Of a DNA stretch of 64,000 bases, positions 1 to 12,247 are shown piece by piece. Numbering within the stretch: position 1 is the stretch's first letter; every line of letters starts with the position of its first letter. The stretch is from Stramonita haemastoma. Taxonomy: Eukaryota > Mollusca > Gastropoda > Neogastropoda > Muricidae. The stretch covers positions 20,451,493 to 20,515,492 of the forward strand of contig CM060327.1 of NCBI GenBank assembly GCA_030674155.1, in the 5' to 3' direction. A program made the position numbers and the translations under genes. The notes under the pieces were generated by a model. That model did no database searches. It was not told the DNA's origin and saw nothing but the letters and a program-made list of their open reading frames with translations.

Positions 1-109
1 CACACACAATGTCACAAAGTATGATAAACAAAAAGACAAAAGCATCACATAATTAGTAACCTACACACACAACGTCACAAAGACTATAACTAAAAAAAAC
101 AAACGTTAC

Positions 110-188
110 CATGTGTCCCGATGTTTCCTTTGTGACCGCTGTCTGAGGCAGGTGCTGAACTTCACTGCTGGTCAGGGTTCCATGACAC
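110..188 (-). CDS. Candidate minus-strand exon, unknown gene
   Basis: Read on the minus strand it lies between TTTTACCAG and GTAACG and is open as CHGTLTSSEVQHLPQTAVTK then ETSGHM. Its sequence resembles part of the segment at 4202-4354, which suggests old exon duplication. Function unknown; no start or stop is visible here. Confidence 0.3.
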
Positions 189-568
189 CTGGTAAAACAC
201 ATGGACAGCATTCAATTAGATTTTTTTTTAAAGCATGAACAGTAAGCGATAAAAGAAACAAGTGGTAAATGTATAAACTAACACAGGCAGGTCACTTACC
301 TTATCTCATAATACTAACATGACCACAGCTGATTGCACTTACATAGTATTTGGTCAAACAGGTATCTATCATGAAAGAGACAGCTAGCTCAAAAACAAGT
401 AACCACAATCCAAAATGACAAAGAAATTGCAGAAACAAATGATATATGTAACCTTGTACTACCAAAAATAAAATCAGATAAGAAAAGCAACACAGACCTG
501 AGAAACATTAAAGTCCAGATCAGAAATAACAGACAAAAATAAAAATACAGAAGTATGTAGAACTATAC

Positions 569-642
569 CTTGTTGAAAGACTTCAGTTCTTGGTCACTGC
601 TACAAGTGCTATCCTTGCTACTCCACCCCAGCATCAGAGACT
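569..642 (-). CDS. Candidate minus-strand exon, unknown gene
   Basis: The minus-strand acceptor TGTTTTCAG and donor GTATAG enclose an open stretch reading SLMLGWSSKDSTCSSDQELK then SFNK. It is a diverged paralogue of the segment at 4588-4651: both have similar acceptor tracts containing TGACTGATGATG and near-identical donor flanks (GTATA.TTCTGCATACTT-like). Confidence 0.35.
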
Positions 643-763
643 CTGAAAACAGTGAGTCATCATCAGTCATAGTGAACAGTAAAGTCATCATCAGTCAATA
701 GTGAACAGTTATCATCAGTCATACTGAACAGTTATCATCAGACACACTGAACAGTAAGTCATC

Positions 764-1110
764 ATTTATTTATTTATTTATTTATTTATTTATTCTTTTA
801 TATCAAGGATAATGGAATAAGCAATCATATGCTTTTTTACATCCAGTCCCCGTGTGTTTGCAGTTTTGTAAATGCCATCTGTTCCCACCGGCACATCATG
901 GCCTACTCTTAGGAAAAGCGGAACAGGATTTAACATGTGCGCAAGATGTTCTGCGTGCGTTCACACATGGGGCCTCGGTTTTTTTAGCTTCATCCGAAAG
1001 ACTTTTGGGGGAGTAGAGTCAGCACTGATGTTAACTCCAGAGGAAAAATCCCCTCAACCGGGAATCGAACTCGGGTCGTCAAATTTCGGGCGCAATGTTG
1101 AATCTTTGAA
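764..1110 (-). mobile_element. tRNA-derived SINE (family A), left edge copy
   Basis: (TTTA)n tail on the plus strand, then the shared SINE body (ATCAAGGATAATGGAATAAGC, CCCACCGGCACA, GCGCAAGATGTTCTGCG) and the complement of a tRNA B box (GGAATCGAACTCGGG). It is truncated inside the tRNA head near 1104, where another repeat begins. Left parent of the recombination described in the findings. Confidence 0.85.
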
Positions 1111-2190
1111 TGAATAATCTTTATTTTTCAAGGGTAACAGAGTAAGTAAGCATTACATACTTTTTTTCATCCGGCCCTTGCCCTGATCAGGGAATAAAGC
1201 TAAGAAACCCCCTCCCTACCTCTACATACCAGCATCACCACCAGCAGCAGTTCAAACAATATTTTAAAAAAGAAAACAGAATACATTCAACAAAACGCGT
1301 CATCCCAACTGGATACACTAATAATTATTTAAACAAAAAAATAACATAGCAAAAAACATTTTAATGTTCTGACCACTAGGCTATCCTGTCCCCATCATCA
1401 TCAGTCATACTGACAATCCTAAAAGTTTCATAAGCGTACACATTACAATCAGGGCCAGAAACCGGATTTCCGTGAAAAATCATGATTTTTCATAATTTGG
1501 GTTTTTTGTGGAAATGGAACCCTAACATGTATTCTTTCATGTCCCATAATTTTTTTTCTCAAAAAAAAAAAACCAATATAGATAACGACAGTTTGACAAT
1601 AAAGATGATAACATTTACTAAGTGTGAATGCATACTTAGTTTTCTTTCCTCATTTTCTCCGTTTTCTCTTTTTACCACCTAAAACACTTTTTGAAAGAAC
1701 ATACACTTTTCAAAACAAAAGGTACAGCATTGAAATCTTGCATGCTTGTTTTTAGTAATATAATCTAAAGTTTTACAGATTGATTTGCATTTATCTTGAT
1801 AAACTTTGAAGTTAAAGCAATTTGAAACTTTCTATTGGTCACAAAAATCCAGGATTTCACAAGAAAAATTCACAAAAAATCAGAAAACTGTACAATGTCT
1901 TAAAAAATTTGTAAAATTGAAGAAAGCAATTGTAAAAACTTGTAGGCAACACAATTACAGTATGTTTAATATTTTTGAAGTTTTCTTCTTTCAAAATTTA
2001 TGTTGTTTGTCAGACATTTTGAATTTGTCTCCATGGAAAAAAGGTCATACTACATAGCCAAACTAATTTTTCTGATTCTCAAGTGGTATATGATATATCT
2101 AAAACAACAAAACCCTTAAAATTATTTAAACAAAAATTTTCTTTTTATCAACCTGTGTCTGGCCTTGTCAAATACAAATAAAATCTATAT
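1111..2190. other. Repeat-rich noncoding stretch
   Basis: Starts with a LINE- or SINE-like 3' fragment (TGAATGAATAATCTTTATTTTT, 1107-1215), followed by AT-rich sequence. The open frames present are short and T/A-biased. No supported gene. Confidence 0.5.
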
Positions 2191-2195
2191 AATTT

Positions 2196-4191
2196 TGTAA
2201 CCCCCCTCACAAAACGTATTTTTGTGTTTGGTGTTACTAAGGCTAAGTTCAGTAACTCCCTTGTAGAGTTGAGTGATCGCCCCTTAAAAAAAGAGTGCCT
2301 ATCGGGATACATCTGTTTTTTAAATCTCACTTCCTGCCTGGGGCTAGTGAGGGAAAGACGCGTGACAGAGACTCGCTCCTGAGTCTAGATGTTCCCCATT
2401 AAGGTGATTCTATTTTCTTAACTTCGTTTTTGATCAAACTATCTGTTTAAGCAAATTTCAGTTTAATTCAGAATAGTTTTGGAAGGTTCAGGAAATCTAT
2501 ATGTTTGATTTAATTTCACAGGCTTTCAACCTGTGAATTAACAGTGAACGTAACTTCGTAGTACGTGATCGCTTCGAACAAAGGACGCGTGGGTTAAATT
2601 TTGGCGCCATCATGGTCTTTGTTGCAAGTTTAATGTTTGGTAGGATATTGTTCAGCTATTAAAATGCTGGAAATATTCTAGTATGACTTTACACTACGAA
2701 TGTATGGGTGTGAAGGACTACTTAATTTTTGTAATGATTTTATCACTACGAATTCTGACGTATTTGTGATATATCATTTAGAAAACTCAAACAGTTGAAA
2801 TATTAGTGGGGGCATTAATTTAATTTGAGAGGCTTTTAGCCTGTGAACTAACAGTGAGACCTAGTGGTTGTTTTGAACAAAGCATGTGAATGTTAACATA
2901 GTCATGGTTTTTGTTGTATGTTTAATTTGTGGTAGAATATTGTTCAGCTATTATTAAAATGCTGGAAATATTCTAGTGTGGCTTTACACTACAAATATAT
3001 GGGTGTGAAAGCCTATTTGATTTGCAAAAGAATTTTATTTGTTAAGATTTGTGATTTATTTGTAATAAATCACGTACCAATTTTAAAACAGGTGGAATGG
3101 CATTGGAATGTCATTGTGGACATTTATTTAAAATAAATTAGTCCCTTTTATTAGTTTTGCACAGTTTCATAGGATGGACCATCCTCTGTCCTAAAGTAAA
3201 TGAGACATGTTGTGAGACAAGTTATTAAAATTATGTAGTGATGATTTTATTATTAGAATTGTGATTTATTTGTGATAAATCACTTAGTAATTTTAAAACA
3301 GGTGTAATGGCATTGGAATGTCATTGTGGACATTTATTTAAAATAAATTAGTCCTTCTTAATAATGTTGGTATAGTTTATAGGATGGACCATCATCTGTC
3401 CTAAAGTAAATGAGATAGGTTGGGATGTTTGCACAGTTTCATAGGATGGACCATCATCTGTCCTAAAGTAAATGAAACATGTGTAAAACTAACTACTAAA
3501 ATTATGTAATAATTTTAGAGGTTATGTTGGTTTGTTTTGAGAATATTTAATTCTCATGAGTATTGTAAATTAGCTCAGTGAGGATTGGTTTTGTGGTGAT
3601 GTTTTTTACATTGTATGTTCTTTTGATTACAGGAACATCGGCTTTTTCTGTCACCTTCTCCTCACACCATCATCCCATCTCCACTCTCATCCTTCTGTGT
3701 GCCTGATCGGAGATTGAGCCATTGATTTTTGATGTATGAAAAACTAGGACAGATTATACTTTGTTTTTTTTAATTGTACTTGTAGTACAATTAGTCATTG
3801 GTGTTTTGTGTAATGTGGTAGTGTTGTAGGTTGTGTTGTGGAATATATGTGGTAAACCCAATTCGCTCGGTCTGGAGTCGCATTGAATGAATGTTGTTGT
3901 TCGTCACGTTCAGTGTATTCAGTGTGGCTGCTGAGTGAGTTGAGGTTAATTAATTTCACTTCACCTACTTTCCTACCTCTTCTATATTTTCTTTTCCCCT
4001 ATTTTTCTACTATCCTCTTACTATCCCCCCTTTATCACTCCCCGGCCCATAAGTAGCTGAGCCCTACTCTTCTTTAGGGTTACTGAAGAAAATAAGAATT
4101 ATTCTAGGACTCGTAAGATTTCCGGTACCGAATTAGACGGAACGGGAATTAGAGTGGCGACTTAGATAATTCCCGTGTAGGACCCGTTACA
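2196..4191. mobile_element. Putative solo LTR, about 2.0 kb, first copy
   Basis: Begins TGTAACCCCCC and ends GACCCGTTACA, so the ends are TG...CA with TGTAAC/GTTACA inverted termini. It is flanked by ATTT (2192-2195 and 4192-4195), a 4-bp target duplication (AATTTT if the ends are trimmed). No coding capacity. It contains internal duplications: about 2510-2700 resembles 2815-2990, and 3045-3190 resembles 3240-3400. The 3' end (AGTGGCGACTTAGATAATTC) resembles Ty3/gypsy-type LTR ends. No tRNA primer site or polyprotein is adjacent, hence solo. A long-ended DNA element is the alternative. Confidence 0.55.
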
Positions 4192-4201
4192 ATTTTCTCA
4201 C

Positions 4202-4354
4202 CTGAACTGTTGTCCCATCATGGGATCTTTTGGCTCCCCTCCATGTAGGCAGCTGTGATGTGACGTTGTCAGGCCCATACACCTGGACAGGAGTTCTGTC
4301 GACAGACTGATTCCATCACATGGCAGTGAAACATTTTCAACATGGAATGCAGGC
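4202..4354 (-). CDS. Candidate minus-strand exon, first copy
   Basis: Minus-strand acceptor with a good pyrimidine tract (CTTTTCTGTCTGTCTGAG, then TATCTGCAG) and donor GTGAGA at 4201-4196. The 153 bases are open as PAFHVENVSLPCDGISLSTE, then CMGLTTSHHSCLHGGEPKDP. A second frame is also open (QVYGPDNVTSQLPTW) and resembles QVYGKTGINVT in the exon at 18981-19197, so the correct frame is unsure. The solo LTR starts only a few bases past the donor. Confidence 0.35.
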
Positions 4355-4587
4355 CTGCAGATACTCAGACAGACAGAAAAGGGTAAAAAGAAAACACTTT
4401 CACTTAAAAGTCAAAAATAGCATATAATAAACTGTATTGTAACTTATAATCAAGAAAAATAATACATAAACAAATAACTAACAAAGGCAAAAACTAATAA
4501 TATAGAAAATAATCAGAAAAAAATCAGTCATTATGAAACAATTTTTTAATGCAAGAAAGCACACGCGATAAGTATGCAGAAGTATAC

Positions 4588-4651
4588 CTCTGTGAAGACA
4601 GGTTGCAGCTTGAGATGACTTCCTTGGCACTTGTTTCCAGCTCTAAAGGTC
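4588..4651 (-). CDS. Candidate minus-strand exon, first copy
   Basis: Between TGCTTTCAG and GTATAC on the minus strand, 64 bases open as PLELETSAKEVISSCNLSSQ. Diverged paralogue of 569-642. Product unknown. Confidence 0.35.
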
Positions 4652-5055
4652 CTGAAAGCAGTAAATCATCATCAGTCACACTGAAAATGGTAAAGTTTCA
4701 TAAGCATAAAACTACACATTCACATGGTCACAATACTTCCAAACTGAAGAAATTTATAGTTTACCACCACCCCCCCAAAAAAAAAAAACAACAACAACAA
4801 CAACAACAACAAAACAAAAAACATAGTGTAATGAAATCATCTAATAAATCAAAAAAAGACAATATATGCAAAAACAGTCTCTAATATTCAACCCTATTTT
4901 ATGAATATTGATTATTCAACAAACAGTGACAAAGTTGTAGATCATGTGTACAAGATCACAACACTACCTATGAACCTGAGAATATTTTATCCTGCTTTTC
5001 AGATTGCATAGTTATTTTATTCAAATCATTTGAGGGACAGAGAACTTTCCTTACC

Positions 5056-5125
5056 TGTCCTTGGTCCTACTTCATGCTGGTAGGCATTCTGCCAGTGTTG
5101 AGTACTCCTTGTTAGTAGTTTTTCT
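5056..5125 (-). CDS. Candidate minus-strand exon, first copy
   Basis: Minus-strand acceptor TTTGTTTACAG and donor GTAAGG enclose about 70 bases. One frame is open (KLLTRSTQHWQNAYQHEVGP, RT). The phase relative to neighbouring candidate exons is not consistent, so the gene model is unproven. Confidence 0.3.
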
Positions 5126-5609
5126 GTAAACAAAGTGATTTTTTCACATTGGATAAAACATTTTAAAAAATGAAATACATGCCCCCCTCTCTAGAAAAAA
5201 GACACAAATTGGCAAAAGACAGACAGAAATGCTAGATAAAAAAACAAATGCCAGGCAAAAGACAAACAGAAATGGCAGATAACAGACAGACATAAATGGC
5301 ATATAAAAGACAGAAATGGCTGATAACAGACAGACAAATGGCAGATAAAAGACAGAAATGGCAGATAAAAGACAGACAGATATGGCAGATAACAGACAGA
5401 AAGAAATGGCAAATAAGACAGGCAGAAATGGTAAATACAAGACAGACACAAATGCAAACAATCCTACAATGACAGAAAAAACAAAAAGAGAAAGGGGGGC
5501 AAAATAAAAACAACCTGAAAACTACAATATTTAAATAACTTAAGATATTCACATAGATCAGACAAGACAGAAAAATATTTTAAGATTGTTTAATCTGTAC
5601 CTTATAGCT

Positions 5610-5652
5610 GAAGTGATGAAAAAGGCTTCTGTTGGTGCTGGGGCTGTATATT
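5610..5652 (-). CDS. Candidate short minus-strand exon, first copy
   Basis: AATATACAG then 43 bases (PSTNRSLFHHFSYK or PAPTEAFFITSAI in two frames) then GTACAG. Supported only by splice signals and its position next to the histidine-rich exon. Confidence 0.25.
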
Positions 5653-5697
5653 TTCAACCAGAAATGCAAGTACTGCTGTGAAAGGCTGAATACAGAC

Positions 5698-5878
5698 CAG
5701 TCAGGAAAGCAATAGAACTGTGCCTGCTGTAATGCGCATGTCCCTCTGGATAACCGTGTTGGTCAAGGGACTGATGATGATGATGATGATCATGATGATG
5801 ATGATGACCATCTTGGTCAACAGATTGATGATAATGATGATGATGATTACAACAACAATGATGATGTCCTTCAATCTC
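5698..5878 (-). CDS. Candidate histidine-rich exon, first copy
   Basis: After acceptor TTCTTGCAG the minus strand reads EIEGHHHCCCNHHHHYHQSV, then DQDG, two runs of five His, and SLDQHGYPEGHAHYSRHSS. The runs are interrupted by two similar DQ[DH]G motifs, so it is not a plain trinucleotide repeat, though the underlying (GAT)n on the plus strand could have seeded it. Metal binding (a ZIP or ZnT loop, or a secreted His-rich protein) is a guess. The donor is uncertain. Confidence 0.35.
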
Positions 5879-7114
5879 CTGCAAGAACTTTTCCCTGTTT
5901 TGGGGTTGTTATTTTTTTTTTTAGTCTTTGGTTGAGGAGTTTTGCACTTGGTTTGGCTGTTTTTTGGGGTTTTTTTTTTTTTGTTTTGTTTTTTTTTGGG
6001 GGTGGGGGTGGGGATTTGTTCTTTTAGTTTAAGTTTTCTTTTTTATTACTGAACATTTCCTGAAGGGGATTTTTCCTTTTTCTGGGTGGTTTTTTTTTAG
6101 GGTTAACTTGTTTAATTTGATTTCAGTTTATTATGTTTAGTTCAGTCTGTGTAATGTTTAGTTTTCTTTTTTCCCATTTCATTTTACCGGTTATTTTTTA
6201 TATAATGTGTTTTTTAGTTCTCACAGGTTTACAGTTTCATCATCTGCCAAGCACAAGTCCAGCTGTTCTCACCTCACATCACTCATTCCAAACTTACCAC
6301 ACAACAACTGTATCCAGGCAAATCCCACAGTATTCAAAGCCTGAAGTTGACCTGGAGCTTTATTTACATACAGGACCAGAACATAGCCACCAGCCAGGGG
6401 AGTCCTTGCAGTGTTTGTTTCTTTCTCTCCATCCCCCTATTCAATTTTCCATTTTAGTTTTCAAGTATTTTTGTTGGTTTCCTTTGCTTTCTTTTGCTTG
6501 TCCTTGTTTTGAAGTGGCTTTTGTTTGGAGTCTTGCATTAGTGCTCCATTTGGTTTTGTTTGATTTAATTTTCAGGTATGTTTCCCCTATTTAATTCATT
6601 GTTTGGTTTATTTCCCTTTTTGATTTATACCATTTTCATTTTTATTTTGTTTGTCGTTTGCAATGCACTGCCTTGCATCGCACTCCATCCATTTTGTCTT
6701 AATTTACTTAACTTTGTGTAGACTCAATTCACAGATGAATTTTTTTTTAAATGTCGTCTCTGTTGTAGTTCTGCCTTGAAAGACCTGAAAATTTGCAATC
6801 TTATGCATCAAATAAAAAGCATTGGATTAAAAGTACCACAATTCAACAGTCCAAGACCAGCATACATTCTGATCCCAGACACCAAAAGAAGAAGCCCTTC
6901 CAGTCTTTGCTAAAGTATTTTTGTTTTATCATCCATTCTCCATACCTCAACAGAGATCCTAAGAAAGAAATACACACAGTAAAGATGTCCTGAACTCTGC
7001 AGGACTGTAGAGCAGACACTGTCATCCTAGTGTCCTTGGTGACAAGATCCATCACAGCCAGTCAATATCTGTTAACAGACATAAACATGTGTGTCACAAA
7101 CATGGCACTGAAAA

Positions 7115-7203
<89 letters not shown>

Positions 7204-8203
7204 ATTCTGTGTGTACTAGTTTTTCATGTAAAAATATGGACTTTTTTTTTTTAGGTAACTAACTTTGCATCTTTAGCAATAAACATCTTTTTTGACTAAT
7301 GAATTACCCTAAAAACCTGTATAATTATATTAAAAGTATGCACACTGGCTCATAGTTTACACTTCCTTTTTTTCCTATAATCAATAATGGGTCAAAGTGA
7401 ACACTGGCTGTGATACTGTGTATGCATTCTGCATCATGCTGAAGTGAACAATGGGTGTGATATTTTGCATACATTTTGTAGTGCAGGAATTATGGCTCTG
7501 TTGGGATTAATCTGCTTAACAAGTCAAATGGACCCTCTTAATTTTCCAACAGTAACACCAAGTTCTTACACACTCTGTCATTCTTTTCATAGTTTAACTG
7601 GTGCTCAATGAATTCATTCCCCATCCCCCCAAAAACAACAACAAACAAACAAACAAACAAAAACAAAACAATAAACATCCAAACAAAAAAATTATTACCT
7701 GACAAAGGGTGGGCTTTGCAAGGAAAACAGTTTTTTTTTTCTCCCATTACTTTGCAGCTTGAACTAACAGTTTGGAAGCCCAGAAGAATGAATAGATATA
7801 AATATGATCACAAATGATCTGAATTCGGAACAGATGACAAAAGTTATTAAATGCATCACACTGGTGTATTGTTTAGACACCTCCACAATTGGAATGTGGC
7901 TATTTTAATAGCTTACTTGAATTTCAATATGACTTAGAATTTGGCTGGCAATTTTTCACCATGGTATTGGTGGAACCTTGGACTCAGAAATTTCACGGAG
8001 CAACTTTGTTTTCCGAATAGTGAGTAAGGAAATGTAACTTGACACCTTAAAAATTGCCTGAAATCTGAAACCCAAAGCTTGTAGCCTAAATGCCTTATGG
8101 CAGGACAAACTGAAACTCGATGCTTGATTCGGCTGCCATTGTGACTGGTGTCAAATTTTCAAATTCTATACAATAAAAAAAAAAGGCAATTGAGAATAAC
8201 TAC
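5879..8203. other. Noncoding, T-rich, with (GA)n microsatellite
   Basis: Long T and G homopolymers at 5920-6010, T-rich text to 6760, and a perfect (GA)n at about 7118-7200. The open frame at 6133-6594 is T-driven and has no recognisable domain. No supported gene. Confidence 0.5.
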
Positions 8204-8317
8204 CTTGTGATAGTATGTGTACAGATCATTCCATCTGAGAACTTAAAAACTGGAGACAACAGCCTAACCACTACAATTCGCAAATTACCTCAACCCCAAC
8301 AACGAACCCATCCTCAC

Positions 8318-8344
8318 CTGCAAAGCGCGCGCCATGTTACGTCA
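8318..8344 (-). promoter_or_regulatory. Candidate minus-strand gene start with CRE-like site, first copy
   Basis: On the minus strand a TGACGTAA (8337-8344), a CREB/ATF-like site, lies just before ATGGCGCGCGCTTTGCAG (MARALQ) and a donor GTGAGG. This is the most GC- and CpG-rich spot of the unit, as expected for a promoter. Joining to the next candidate exon (8204-8234) in phase meets a stop, so the coding start is not proven. Confidence 0.35.
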
Positions 8345-8389
8345 CGAAGAGGGATAACTCTGTGTCTCACTGTCTATTCCCAAGTTCAT

Positions 8390-8770
8390 TTATTATTTTA
8401 TTATTTTTATTTTAATCTTTTATATGGAGGATTATTATTATTTATTATTTATTCTTTTATATCGAGGATAACAGAATAAGCAATCATGTGATTTTTTTCA
8501 TCCGGTCCCCGTGTGCATGCAGTTTTTGTAAATATCGTCATCTGTTCCCACCGGCACACGATGGCCTACTCTTACGAAAAGCGGAACAGGATTTAACGTG
8601 TGCGCAAGATGTTCTGCGTGCGTTCACACATGGGGCCTCGGTTTTTAGCTTCATCCGAAAGACTTTTGGGGGAGTAGAGTCAGCACTGATGTTAACTCCA
8701 GAGGAAAAATCCCCTCAACCGGGAATCGAACTCGGGTCGTCAAATTTCGGGCGCAATGTTGAATCTTTGA
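8390..8770 (-). mobile_element. Chimeric tRNA-derived SINE (family A) at the duplication junction
   Basis: Up to about 8598 it shares private bases with the right-edge SINE at 16.1 kb (CATGTGATTTTTTTCATCCGG, AACGTGTGCG). From about 8626 it shares those of the left-edge SINE (TTCACACATGGGG, TTTTTAGCTTCATCCGAAAG). The switch lies in a 27-base identical stretch. Confidence 0.9.
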
Positions 8771-9854
8771 ATGAATAATCTTTATTTTTCAAGGGTAACA
8801 GAGTAAGTAAGCATTACATACTTTTTTTCATCCGGCCCTTGCCCTGATCAGGGAATAAAGCTAAGAAACCCCCTCCCTACCTCTACATACCAGCATCACC
8901 ACCAGCAGCAGTTCAAACAATATTTTAAAAAAGAAAACAGAATACATTCAACAAAACGCGTCATCCCAACTGGATACACTAATAATTATTTAAACAAAAA
9001 AATAACATAGCAAAAAACATTTTAATGTTCTGACCACTAGGCTATCCTGTCCCCATCATCATCAGTCATACTGACAATCCTAAAAGTTTCATAAGCGTAC
9101 ACATTACAATCAGGGCCAGAAACCGGATTTCCGTGAAAAATCATGATTTTTCATAATTTGGGTTTTTTGTGGAAATGGAACCCTAACATGTATTCTTTCA
9201 TGTCCCATAATTTTTTTTCTCAAAAAAAAAACCAATATAGATAACGACAGTTTGACAATAAAGATGATAACATTTACTAAGTGTGAATGCATACTTAGTT
9301 TTCTTTCCTCATTTTCTCCGTTTTCTCTTTTTACCACCTAAAACACTTTTTGAAAGAACATACACTTTTCAAAACAAAAGGTACAGCATTGAAATCTTGC
9401 ATGCTTGTTTTTAGTAATATAATCTAAAGTTTTACAGATTGATTTGCATTTATCTTGATAAACTTTGAAGTTAAAGCAATTTGAAACTTTCTATTGGTCA
9501 CAAAAATCCAGGATTTCACAAGAAAAATTCACAAAAAATCAGAAAACTGTACAATGTCTTAAAAAATTTGTAAAATTGAAGAAAGCAATTGTAAAAACTT
9601 GTAGGCAACACAATTACAGTATGTTTAATATTTTTGAAGTTTTCTTCTTTCAAAATTTATGTTGTTTGTCAGACATTTTGAATTTGTCTCCATGGAAAAA
9701 AGGTCATACTACATAGCCAAACTAATTTTTCTGATTCTCAAGTGGTATATGATATATCTAAAACAACAAAACCCTTAAAATTATTTAAACAAAAATTTTC
9801 TTTTTATCAACCTGTGTCTGGCCTTGTCAAATACAAATAAAATCTATATAATTT

Positions 9855-11851
9855 TGTAACCCCCCTCACAAAACGTATTTTTGTGTTTGGTGTTACTAAG
9901 GCTAAGTTCAGTAACTCCCTTGTAGAGTTGAGTGATCGCCCCTTAAAAAAAGAGTGCCTATCGGGATACATCTGTTTTTTAAATCTCACTTCCTGCCTGG
10001 GGCTAGTGAGGGAAAGACGCGTGACAGAGACTCGCTCCTGAGTCTAGATGTTCCCCATTAAGGTGATTCTATTTTCTTAACTTCGTTTTTGATCAAACTA
10101 TCTGTTTAAGCAAATTTCAGTTTAATTCAGAATAGTTTTGGAAGGTTCAGGAAATCTATATGTTTGATTTAATTTCACAGGCTTTCAACCTGTGAATTAA
10201 CAGTGAACGTAACTTCGTAGTACGTGATCGCTTCGAACAAAGGACGCGTGGGTTAAATTTTGGCGCCATCATGGTCTTTGTTGCAAGTTTAATGTTTGGT
10301 AGGATATTGTTCAGCTATTAAAATGCTGGAAATATTCTAGTATGACTTTACACTACGAATGTATGGGTGTGAAGGACTACTTAATTTTTGTAATGATTTT
10401 ATCACTACGAATTCTGACGTATTTGTGATATATCATTTAGAAAACTCAAACAGTTGAAATATTAGTGGGGGCATTAATTTAATTTGAGAGGCTTTTAGCC
10501 TGTGAACTAACAGTGAGACCTAGTGGTTGTTTTGAACAAAGCATGTGAATGTTAACATAGTCATGGTTTTTGTTGTATGTTTAATTTGTGGTAGAATATT
10601 GTTCAGCTATTATTAAAATGCTGGAAATATTCTAGTGTGGCTTTACACTACAAATATATGGGTGTGAAAGCCTATTTGATTTGCAAAAGAATTTTATTTG
10701 TTAAGATTTGTGATTTATTTGTAATAAATCACGTACCAATTTTAAAACAGGTGGAATGGCATTGGAATGTCATTGTGGACATTTATTTAAAATAAATTAG
10801 TCCCTTTTATTAGTTTTGCACAGTTTCATAGGATGGACCATCCTCTGTCCTAAAGTAAATGAGACATGTTGTGAGACAAGTTATTAAAATTATGTAGTGA
10901 TGATTTTATTATTAGAATTGTGATTTATTTGTGATAAATCACTTAGTAATTTTAAAACAGGTGTAATGGCATTGGAATGTCATTGTGGACATTTATTTAA
11001 AATAAATTAGTCCTTCTTAATAATGTTGGTATAGTTTATAGGATGGACCATCATCTGTCCTAAAGTAAATGAGATAGGTTGGGATGTTTGCACAGTTTCA
11101 TAGGATGGACCATCATCTGTCCTAAAGTAAATGAAACATGTGTAAAACTAACTACTAAAATTATGTAATAATTTTAGAGGTTATGTTGGTTTGTTTTGAG
11201 AATATTTAATTCTCATGAGTATTGTAAATTAGCTCAGTGAGGATTGGTTTTGTGGTGATGTTTTTTACATTGTATGTTCTTTTGATTACAGGAACATCGG
11301 CTTTTTCTGTCACCTTCTCCTCACACCATCATCCCATCTCCACTCTCATCCTTCTGTGTGCCTGATCGGAGATTGAGCCATTGATTTTTGATGTATGAAA
11401 AACTAGGACAGATTATACTTTGTTTTTTTTTAATTGTACTTGTAGTACAATTAGTCATTGGTGTTTTGTGTAATGTGGTAGTGTTGTAGGTTGTGTTGTG
11501 GAATATATGTGGTAAACCCAATTCGCTCGGTCTGGAGTCGCATTGAATGAATGTTGTTGTTCGTCACGTTCAGTGTATTCAGTGTGGCTGCTGAGTGAGT
11601 TGAGGTTAATTAATTTCACTTCACCTACTTTCCTACCTCTTCTATATTTTCTTTTCCCCTATTTTTCTACTATCCTCTTACTATCCCCCCTTTATCACTC
11701 CCCGGCCCATAAGTAGCTGAGCCCTACTCTTCTTTAGGGTTACTGAAGAAAATAAGAATTATTCTAGGACTCGTAAGATTTCCGGTACCGAATTAGACGG
11801 AACGGGAATTAGAGTGGCGACTTAGATAATTCCCGTGTAGGACCCGTTACA
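9855..11851. mobile_element. Putative solo LTR, second copy
   Basis: Copy of 2196-4191 carried by the tandem duplication, with the same TGTAAC...GTTACA ends and ATTT flanks. Because the flanks also match, it was copied with its surroundings and not separately inserted. Confidence 0.55.
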
Positions 11852-11861
11852 ATTTTCTCAC

Positions 11862-12014
11862 CTGAACTGTTGTCCCATCATGGGATCTTTTGGCTCCCCT
11901 CCATGTAGGCAGCTGTGATGTGACGTTGTCAGGCCCATACACCTGGACAGGAGTTCTGTCGACAGACTGATTCCATCACATGGCAGTGAAACATTTTCAA
12001 CATGGAATGCAGGC
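11862..12014 (-). CDS. Candidate minus-strand exon, second copy
   Basis: Identical partner of the segment at 4202-4354, with the same splice signals and open frames. Confidence 0.33.
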
Positions 12015-12247
12015 CTGCAGATACTCAGACAGACAGAAAAGGGTAAAAAGAAAACACTTTCACTTAAAAGTCAAAAATAGCATATAATAAACTGTATTGT
12101 AACTTATAATCAAGAAAAATAATACATAAACAAATAACTAACAAAGGCAAAAACTAATAATATAGAAAATAATCAGAAAAAAATCAGTCATTATGAAACA
12201 ATTTTTTAATGCAAGAAAGCACACGCGATAAGTATGCAGAAGTATAC

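Larger units (their letters stand above)
1..763. other. Intergenic or intronic, two minus-strand exon-like segments
   Basis: AT-rich sequence with two candidate minus-strand exons (110-188 and 569-642, below) and short repeated CATCATCAGTCATA motifs between 655 and 740. No long open frame. Confidence 0.5.

Noticed and set aside
2196..4191. TIR DNA transposon instead of an LTR
   Set aside because: Only GTAAC/GTTAC is inverted; the following bases (CCCCCC and GGGTCC) do not pair, while TG...CA ends with a 4-bp duplication fit an LTR. Kept as an alternative.
5144..5552. Three overlapping Cys/Leu-rich minus-strand frames (and copies at 12805-13213)
   Set aside because: They come from an AGACAGAAATGGCAGATAA-type short repeat; several frames are open at once, the mark of a repeat rather than a gene.
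6133..6594. 153-residue open frame present in both tandem units (also 13795-14256)
   Set aside because: T-rich, hydrophobic by base composition, no domain, no supporting splice or start context; its second copy is only the tandem duplication.
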